Shown one piece after another: positions 58,108-64,000 of a stretch of 64,000 nt of DNA; position 1 is the first letter of the stretch; the number at the start of each line of letters is the position of its first letter. Origin of the DNA: Bradyrhizobium ontarionense (GTDB taxonomy: Bacteria; Pseudomonadota; Alphaproteobacteria; Rhizobiales; Xanthobacteraceae); NCBI RefSeq assembly GCF_021088345.1, contig NZ_CP088156.1, forward strand, positions 3,100,001 through 3,164,000, written 5' to 3'. A model generated the notes under the pieces. The model searched no databases and was not told the DNA's origin. It was given only the letters and a program-made list of their open reading frames with translations. The translations under genes were made by a program, and so were the position numbers.

Positions 58108-59007
58108 ATGCCGACACGGAGACAGATCATGACGACAGCAATTGCAGGGACCGCCGCCGCCATCCTCGGCTCGTCCGTGACCGGCCATGCCGCCGAGAGC
58201 AAGCTCAGCTGGACGCATTTTCCAGCCGGCCCCAGCGGATTCTTTCGCGCCCCGGTGCTGCTCTCGGGCCCGACCGAAGCGCTGCTGATCGATGGCGGCT
58301 TCAACTATCCCGACGGCCGCGCGGTGGCGGCTGCGATCAAGGCGAGCGGCAAGAAGCTGACGGCGATCTATGTCAGCCAGTCGGACCCTGACTACTACTT
58401 CAGTCTCAGGCCGATCCGCGAGGCATTCCCCGGCGTGAAGGTGATCGCCGCAACGGCAACCGTCGAGGCGATCAAGGCCAATGTCGAGAAGAAGCTCGCC
58501 GTCTGGGGGCCGCAGCTCAAGGACAACGGCCCGCAGACGATGGCCGATATCGTTCTGCCCGAGCCGTTCGACGGCCCGTCCCTGTCGGTCGATGGCGAGA
58601 CGATCGAGATCGTGAACGCCGAGGGTCTCGCCAACCGCCGCTATCTCTGGGTGCCCTCGCTCAAGGCCGTGTTCGGCGGCGTCATGATCTTTTCCGGCGT
58701 CCATGTCTGGACCGCCGACACGCCGACCAAGGACCAGCGGGCGGCATGGATCGCGACCCTCGACAAGATCGCCGCGCGCGGCCCTACCGTCGTGGTAGCC
58801 GGTCACGCAGTGCCGGAGGCTGCCACCGATCTGTCGGGCGTTCAGCATACCAAGGCCTATCTCGTCGCATTCGACGAGGAGCTGCCCAGGGCCAAGGACG
58901 CCGCAGCCCTCAAGGCCGCGATGGAGGCGAGATTCTCGAATCTCGGCATGGGCGTTGCGCTCGACATCGGCGCCAAGGTCGCCAAGGGCGAGATGAAGTG
59001 GGGCTGA
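58108..59007 (+). CDS. Exported MBL-fold protein with a degenerate metal site
   Basis: The protein starts at an ATG with AAGGAG seven bases upstream and carries a twin-arginine-like signal (MPTRRQIMTTAIAG, cleavage near residue 28). The MBL fold is visible from the strand TEALLIDGGFNYPDG onward, but the metal-binding HxHxDH position reads SQSDPDYY at residues 90-97, with glutamine and tyrosine where the histidines of the SHxDPDHY variant would be. A later VVVAGHAVPE keeps one histidine. Zinc hydrolase activity is therefore doubtful. It follows the DsbA-like gene after 105 bases. Confidence 0.85.
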   Translation: MPTRRQIMTTAIAGTAAAILGSSVTGHAAESKLSWTHFPAGPSGFFRAPVLLSGPTEALLIDGGFNYPDGRAVAAAIKASGKKLTAIYVSQSDPDYYFSLRPIREAFPGVKVIAATATVEAIKANVEKKLAVWGPQLKDNGPQTMADIVLPEPFDGPSLSVDGETIEIVNAEGLANRRYLWVPSLKAVFGGVMIFSGVHVWTADTPTKDQRAAWIATLDKIAARGPTVVVAGHAVPEAATDLSGVQHTKAYLVAFDEELPRAKDAAALKAAMEARFSNLGMGVALDIGAKVAKGEMKWG

Positions 59008-59059
59008 GGTAGAAGCGGCGATCGAACGACCCGCCGCCTGACGGGTCTCGCGAGACCGC

Positions 59060-59836
59060 TCAGGCGGCGCTCAGCAACGGCCGCAAGGCCGACGCGATCA
59101 TCACGCCGCCGCCGGTGATGACGGCGGCGTCGAGGATCGCGGCGTGGATGTGCACCGGCATCCGCGCGACGAAGGCCTTGGCGAGGAAGGCACCGGGCAC
59201 GGCGACGGCGCCGATCAGGAGCGCAAAGGCCAGCACCTGCGCCGTGACCACGCCGGCGAGCCCGAACACCGAGATCTTGATCACCCCCGTCGCTACCGAG
59301 ATCATCGCGTCGGTGGCGATGACCGCCGCGCCTTCGAGGCCCGCCGCCATCAAGAGTGACAGCAGGATCACGCCGGAGCCGGAGGTGCCGCCGACCAGCA
59401 CACCATAGCCGACGGAGCCTGCGGCGAGTCCGCCATGACCGATCCGCACATTGCGCTTGCGCAGGATGCGCCGCAGGGGAACGCTCATGATCAGCATGGT
59501 GCCGATCACGAAGGCCGCGCCGGCATTGGTCAGCCGCGTGTAACCATAGGCGCCGAGCGCGGTCGTCAGCGCCGCCGCGGCGACCACGATGCCGGCGCGC
59601 GTGCGGTCGGCATGACTGAAATAGGCGCCGACGCGGCTGAGATTGGTCAGGATCGCAGAGATCGCGATGATCGGCACCACCGGCTCGGCGCCGACCATGG
59701 GCACCAGCACGAGCGGCATCAGCGCGCCGGTGCCGTAGCCAGCGAGACCACCGATGATGGAAGCAAATAATGCGACGGAAGCGACGAGCAGGAGTTGCAG
59801 CAGCGAGATGTCGGCAAAGCCTGCCAGAAAATTCAT
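59060..59836 (-). CDS. TauE/SafE-type membrane permease
   Basis: The 258-residue protein has seven or eight membrane segments and the inverted duplication of the TSUP family: GGLAGYGTGALMPLVL near residue 28 and YGVLVGGTSGSGVILLSLL near 143. Relatives export sulfite, sulfoacetate or other organic anions; the substrate here is unknown. The ATG at 59836 overlaps the stop of the CCA transferase gene as ATGA, and this is the last gene of a five-gene minus-strand run. Confidence 0.9.
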   Translation of the reverse strand: MNFLAGFADISLLQLLLVASVALFASIIGGLAGYGTGALMPLVLVPMVGAEPVVPIIAISAILTNLSRVGAYFSHADRTRAGIVVAAAALTTALGAYGYTRLTNAGAAFVIGTMLIMSVPLRRILRKRNVRIGHGGLAAGSVGYGVLVGGTSGSGVILLSLLMAAGLEGAAVIATDAMISVATGVIKISVFGLAGVVTAQVLAFALLIGAVAVPGAFLAKAFVARMPVHIHAAILDAAVITGGGVMIASALRPLLSAA

Positions 59837-61086
59837 GAACGTCCGTCGCGGTTGACGCGCGCCGCCGCCTGATCGGCGATCGCGCTCAGCGATGCCTCGT
59901 CGAGCGGAAAATCCGCAGCAAGCCAAGCATCCTCTGCGAGGGTCAGCACATGACCGAGAAGCGGCCCCTCCGCAACCCCGCGCGCGATGAAATCGGCCGC
60001 CTTCAACGGCAATTTCGGCGGCGTGAAGCGCTGCGGCAACAGTGCGCGCTCGCGCCAGCGCTGATCGTCGCGATCGCGCCCGGCACGCGCCCAGCCGAGC
60101 ATCAGGCGGTCGCGATAGACGGTCTCGCCGAGGCGATACAACAGGCGCCGTGCGCGCGCCTCGTCCGCGGAGGCAAAGCGCCACCAGCGATGGCCCATGC
60201 CGTCCAGCGCCTTGGTCTCGGCATTGGAGAGCTTCAGCCTGACGCCGAGACGGCGCGCATCCTCGGTGACGGCGATCGCGAGCGCGGCGAGACGGCGGAC
60301 CGGGCTCGGCGGCAGCGCCAACTCGCGTTCGATGTCGATCATCGCCGAGAACGGACCGAGATAGGCGACGCCACCAAGGATGGCCGTCAGCAGACCACCA
60401 TCCGTCATCGCCGCGACCGCGCCGACCGCGCCGTCGGTGACCAGGAGCTTCAGCATCTCCATGCGCACGCGCTCGGCGGAGAGGGTGGCAAGCCCCCCAC
60501 GGCCCGCGATGCAGGCGACATAACCCTCACGATCGGGCTCGCCGTGGCCGAAGGCCGAATGGATGCGGAAGAAGCGCAGGATGCGCAGATAGTCCTCGTC
60601 GATGCGCTGCGCGGGATCCCCGATGAAGCGCACGCGGCGGGCAGCGATGTCGGCGAGACCGCCGACATGGTCGTGGATGACGCCGTCGGGCCCCACGGAG
60701 AGCGCGTTGATGGTGAAGTCGCGCCGATGCGCATCGCCGACCCAGTCGCGACCGAACTCGACCTTGGCCTTGCGGCCGAAGGTCTCGGTGTCCTCGCGCA
60801 GCGTCGTCACCTCGAACGGATGGCCTTCGAGCACGAGCGTCACCGTGCCATGATCGATGCCGGTCGGCACGCTCTTGATCGATGCGGCCCTGGCCCGCCG
60901 GATCACTTCGGTGGGCAGCGCCGTGGTCGCGATGTCGATGTCGCCGATGGGAATGCCGAGCAGCGCATTGCGCACGGCGCCGCCGACGACGCGCGCCTCC
61001 TCGCCTTCGGCATTGAGGAGCGCGAGCACCCGCGCGGCCGGACCGGATGCGAGCCAGGGCGCGCTCAACACCCGCGCGTCGGTCAT
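59833..61086 (-). CDS. cca: CCA tRNA nucleotidyltransferase / poly(A) polymerase family
   Basis: The class II nucleotidyltransferase domain has VVGGAVRNALLG at about residues 33-44 and the metal-binding DIDIAT at 48-53, followed by RRDFTINAL. The enzyme adds CCA to tRNA 3' ends. The 417-residue length is typical of Rhizobiales. The ATG at 61086 overlaps the stop of the DUF6111 gene as ATGA; the frame open to 61428 runs across two real genes and is not used. Confidence 0.94.
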   Translation of the reverse strand: MTDARVLSAPWLASGPAARVLALLNAEGEEARVVGGAVRNALLGIPIGDIDIATTALPTEVIRRARAASIKSVPTGIDHGTVTLVLEGHPFEVTTLREDTETFGRKAKVEFGRDWVGDAHRRDFTINALSVGPDGVIHDHVGGLADIAARRVRFIGDPAQRIDEDYLRILRFFRIHSAFGHGEPDREGYVACIAGRGGLATLSAERVRMEMLKLLVTDGAVGAVAAMTDGGLLTAILGGVAYLGPFSAMIDIERELALPPSPVRRLAALAIAVTEDARRLGVRLKLSNAETKALDGMGHRWWRFASADEARARRLLYRLGETVYRDRLMLGWARAGRDRDDQRWRERALLPQRFTPPKLPLKAADFIARGVAEGPLLGHVLTLAEDAWLAADFPLDEASLSAIADQAAARVNRDGRS

Positions 61087-61346
61087 TTCTCGACTCCGGG
61101 AACGAGCCTGCCGTTCTCGACATGCGCGGGGGTGTAGGTGGAACGCGGCGGGGCGCCGGAAAACTCGGCGAGCAGAACCAGACTTGCGATCACCAACACC
61201 AGCGCCGCCACCGTCAATTTTGCGACCAGATGGAGGGGCCAGGAGGCCGGCACCAACAGCCCCGACCGGGTCGCGATCAAGAACAGCACATAGACCGCAA
61301 AAGGAATGAGGAAGATTCCGATTTCCGTCAACACGGGTCGGATCAT
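61083..61346 (-). CDS. DUF6111 family small membrane protein
   Basis: The 87-residue protein has two membrane helices: one in EIGIFLIPFAVYVLFLIATR at the N-terminus and one in LVAKLTVAALVLVIASLVLL in the middle. The start MIRPVLTEI fits DUF6111, a family seen in Rhizobiales without known function. It overlaps its neighbours on both sides by four bases (ATGA). Confidence 0.82.
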   Translation of the reverse strand: MIRPVLTEIGIFLIPFAVYVLFLIATRSGLLVPASWPLHLVAKLTVAALVLVIASLVLLAEFSGAPPRSTYTPAHVENGRLVPGVEK

Positions 61347-62014
61347 GACAGATAGATCCGCTCGTAGAGAACCCGAAGGATACCCGCCGTCGCGCCCCAG
61401 ATGTAGCGCTCCGCAAACGGCATCGCATAGTAGGAGCGCTCCATGCCGCGAAATTCCTTGGAATGCAGCTGGTGATTGGCGGGATTCATCAGGAACGCCA
61501 ACGGGACCTCGAAGGCATCGTCGACCTCGCCCTGATTGATCTGCAGCGTGAAACCCGGCCGCACGCGCGCCACCGTCGGCAGAATACGGAAGCCGAAGGC
61601 GGTGCCGTAGACATCAAGGTAGCCGATCGGATCGACGAAACTGCGGTCGAGCCCCACCTCTTCCTCGGCTTCGCGCAGCGCCGCGTCAAGCGGCGATGCG
61701 TCGGTGACGTCGATCTTGCCGCCGGGAAAGGCGATCTGTCCCGCATGGCTGCTCAGGTGGGGCGCACGCTGGGTCAGGAGCACCGTCGGCTCGGGATGGT
61801 CCACCACCGGGATCAGCACCGCGGCAGGGCGGATCGGCTGCTCGCGGGCAATGATCTCGAGCATGCGATCGGTGCCGGAATCGCCGCTGGCGGGAACGAT
61901 GTCCGGATCGATCAACGCCTGCGGAACGTCGAAGCGCAGCCGCTCGCGGCCGCGCCCGAAGAACTCTGCTGAACTGAGCACGGCCGTCCCGTTCCTCACC
62001 ATGGGCTCGTTCAA
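61343..62014 (-). CDS. NUDIX CoA pyrophosphatase-type hydrolase
   Basis: The 223-residue protein has the NUDIX box as GGKIDVTDASPLDAAL followed by REAEEEVGLD near residues 95-120. The preceding LLTQRAPHLSSHAGQIAFPG carries the UPF0035 mark of coenzyme A pyrophosphatases. The enzyme would cleave CoA or its oxidised forms into 3',5'-ADP and phosphopantetheine. It overlaps the DUF1285 and DUF6111 genes by ATGA on each side. Confidence 0.92.
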   Translation of the reverse strand: MNEPMVRNGTAVLSSAEFFGRGRERLRFDVPQALIDPDIVPASGDSGTDRMLEIIAREQPIRPAAVLIPVVDHPEPTVLLTQRAPHLSSHAGQIAFPGGKIDVTDASPLDAALREAEEEVGLDRSFVDPIGYLDVYGTAFGFRILPTVARVRPGFTLQINQGEVDDAFEVPLAFLMNPANHQLHSKEFRGMERSYYAMPFAERYIWGATAGILRVLYERIYLS

Positions 62015-62613
62015 AGCGCAGCCCTCACCTCTTCTGCATTGGCCATGGGGAAGAACGCGCCGCCCGACCCCACGCCGAACATGACCTCGCCATCGATCAT
62101 CCGCTCCTCGCCGATGTCAACAAGCTCGTAGTAGAGCGCCCGCGTCACCTTGGCCCAGAGAACGGCGCGGACGTGCAGGTACGGCGTGAGGCCGCCGCTC
62201 TCACCCGGCTCGAAGCGCAGGCGGTGCTCGGCATCGCAAGCGACCCAGTCGTCGACATTGGTGCGGAAGTGGAGAAGCGGCCCGCGTGCGTCGCTCTCCT
62301 TCCGCATTTCTACGGCCATGAACGGCGCGTCATCGACGCGAATGCCGACCTTTTCCACCGGCGTGACCAGGAAATATCGGTCGCCCTCGCGCTTCAAAAT
62401 TGTCGAGAACAAACGAACCAGAGCCGGGCGGCCGATTGGCGTGCCCATGTAGTACCAGCTACCATCAGCTGCGATTCGCATATCGAGATCGCCGCAGAAT
62501 GGCGGATTCCACAGATGCACCGGCGGCAGGCCCTTTCCGGAGGCGCCGGCCTGCGTCACGGCCGACGTCAGCCGTTCGAGTCCCTGGTCGGTGGTCTGCC
62601 CTTGCTTCGCCAT
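62011..62613 (-). CDS. DUF1285 family protein
   Basis: The 200-residue protein fits DUF1285: PPVHLWNPPFCGDLDMRIAA near residue 30, WYYMGTPIGRPALVRLFSTI near 52 and YFLVTPVEKVGIRVDDAPF near 80. The crystal-defined fold is a pair of β-barrel-like domains; the function is unknown. It is the first gene of the run that continues through NUDIX, DUF6111, cca and the TauE-like permease. The ATG at 62613 is chosen; 62664 would add 17 residues rich in Asn and Thr. Confidence 0.88.
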   Translation of the reverse strand: MAKQGQTTDQGLERLTSAVTQAGASGKGLPPVHLWNPPFCGDLDMRIAADGSWYYMGTPIGRPALVRLFSTILKREGDRYFLVTPVEKVGIRVDDAPFMAVEMRKESDARGPLLHFRTNVDDWVACDAEHRLRFEPGESGGLTPYLHVRAVLWAKVTRALYYELVDIGEERMIDGEVMFGVGSGGAFFPMANAEEVRAAL

Positions 62614-62877
62614 TGTTTGCCCTGAGTTTGCGTCGGCATTGGCACGATTGGTGCAGGAATTCATCGCAGTCGTCTGTGCAAAAGTTCCTGGCGTCAGTGC
62701 GCGTGATGTAAGGTCGCCATATCGTGATGCCGTCTATACCCCGGAATGCCGATAATATGGGGATAGTTTAACTCAACGAATACAGCGCCTTCGCATAGAT
62801 TGGCATCCGCTTCCTGAGAAACTGGAGCGGAACGTCCGTCCGAAAGTTGAAGATGCGGGGCAGAAGGAGCGACGGAA

Positions 62878-63875
<998 letters not shown>

Positions 63876-63876
<1 letters not shown>

Positions 63877-64000
63877 TGGCCGCAGCGACAGGGCACGCCG
63901 ACAAGGAGATTCTCGCAATCCGGCGTGCCGACGGCGAAAGCCGGACGCTGGCGTCATCGCTGCCGCGTCTCGTGCTGGAAGCCCGCCAGATTTCCGCCAA
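63876..64000 (+). CDS. DUF58 domain protein, N-terminal fragment
   Basis: Only 41 codons are visible before the window ends. The segment RLVLEARQISA matches the start of DUF58 proteins, which usually follow moxR and carry a VWA-like domain. The one-base overlap with moxR supports cotranscription and coupled translation. Confidence 0.8.

Overview
The window reads as a chromosomal segment of a Bradyrhizobium-like alphaproteobacterium (Rhizobiales, Nitrobacteraceae). The evidence is the high G+C coding style, a fused cytochrome b/c1 gene (fbcH type), a fused TrpE-TrpG gene with a short Trp-rich leader peptide, the cell-cycle methyltransferase CcrM, an HWE-kinase bacteriophytochrome with its heme oxygenase, and intergenic palindromic repeats of the kinds that crowd Bradyrhizobium and Rhodopseudomonas genomes. 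No rRNA, tRNA, CRISPR array or complete insertion sequence was seen. The species is not determined.

Layout. 0-7 kb: tail of a TrmN6-like methyltransferase and a DUF2007 protein, divergent from a polyprenyl diphosphate synthase; then ispE, an exported TPR protein and ETF-ubiquinone oxidoreductase. 7-16 kb: family-4-like uracil-DNA glycosylase, two membrane proteins, RNase HII, a VOC protein, a SplB-like radical SAM protein with a candidate SOS operator, phosphoketolase and a small glycosyltransferase. 16-22 kb: MarR-GNAT fusion, MoaB, zinc metallopeptidase, CcrM. 22-27 kb: bphP-bphO, a glutathione transferase and an MBL hydrolase. 27-31 kb is the accessory part: a long intergenic repeat, an A+T-rich DUF2806-like gene, two copies of a hairpin repeat and a 5' fragment of an IS110-type transposase.

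31-46 kb: mutY, a DciA-like protein, dsbA and SMC on a largely plus-strand stretch; then an Rsm22-type protein, LemA plus an M48 protease, a pair of uncharacterised P-loop NTPases, apt and trpE(G) with trpL. 46-50 kb is repeat-rich and holds a patatin-like protein, a dienelactone hydrolase and a YnfA protein. 50-53 kb: Rieske protein and fbcH, the cytochrome bc1 complex. 53-57 kb: trmL-queE-queD, hemF and a HAD hydrolase. 57-59 kb: a LysR regulator divergent from a DsbA-like protein and a degenerate MBL-fold protein. 59-62.6 kb: five minus-strand genes joined by ATGA overlaps (DUF1285, NUDIX, DUF6111, CCA transferase, TauE-like). The window ends in a MoxR-DUF58 operon.

The strongest regulatory signals are three GANTC sites around the ccrM start codon next to a CtrA-like half-pair, a phased array of GAAC tetrads before the radical SAM gene, a near-leaderless trpL with competing hairpins, and palindromic operators before the MarR-GNAT and LysR loci. 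The best candidates for undescribed biology are the A+T-rich DUF2806-like gene in the repeat-rich island, the tandem P-loop NTPase pair, and the pseudo-MBL protein under apparent LysR control.
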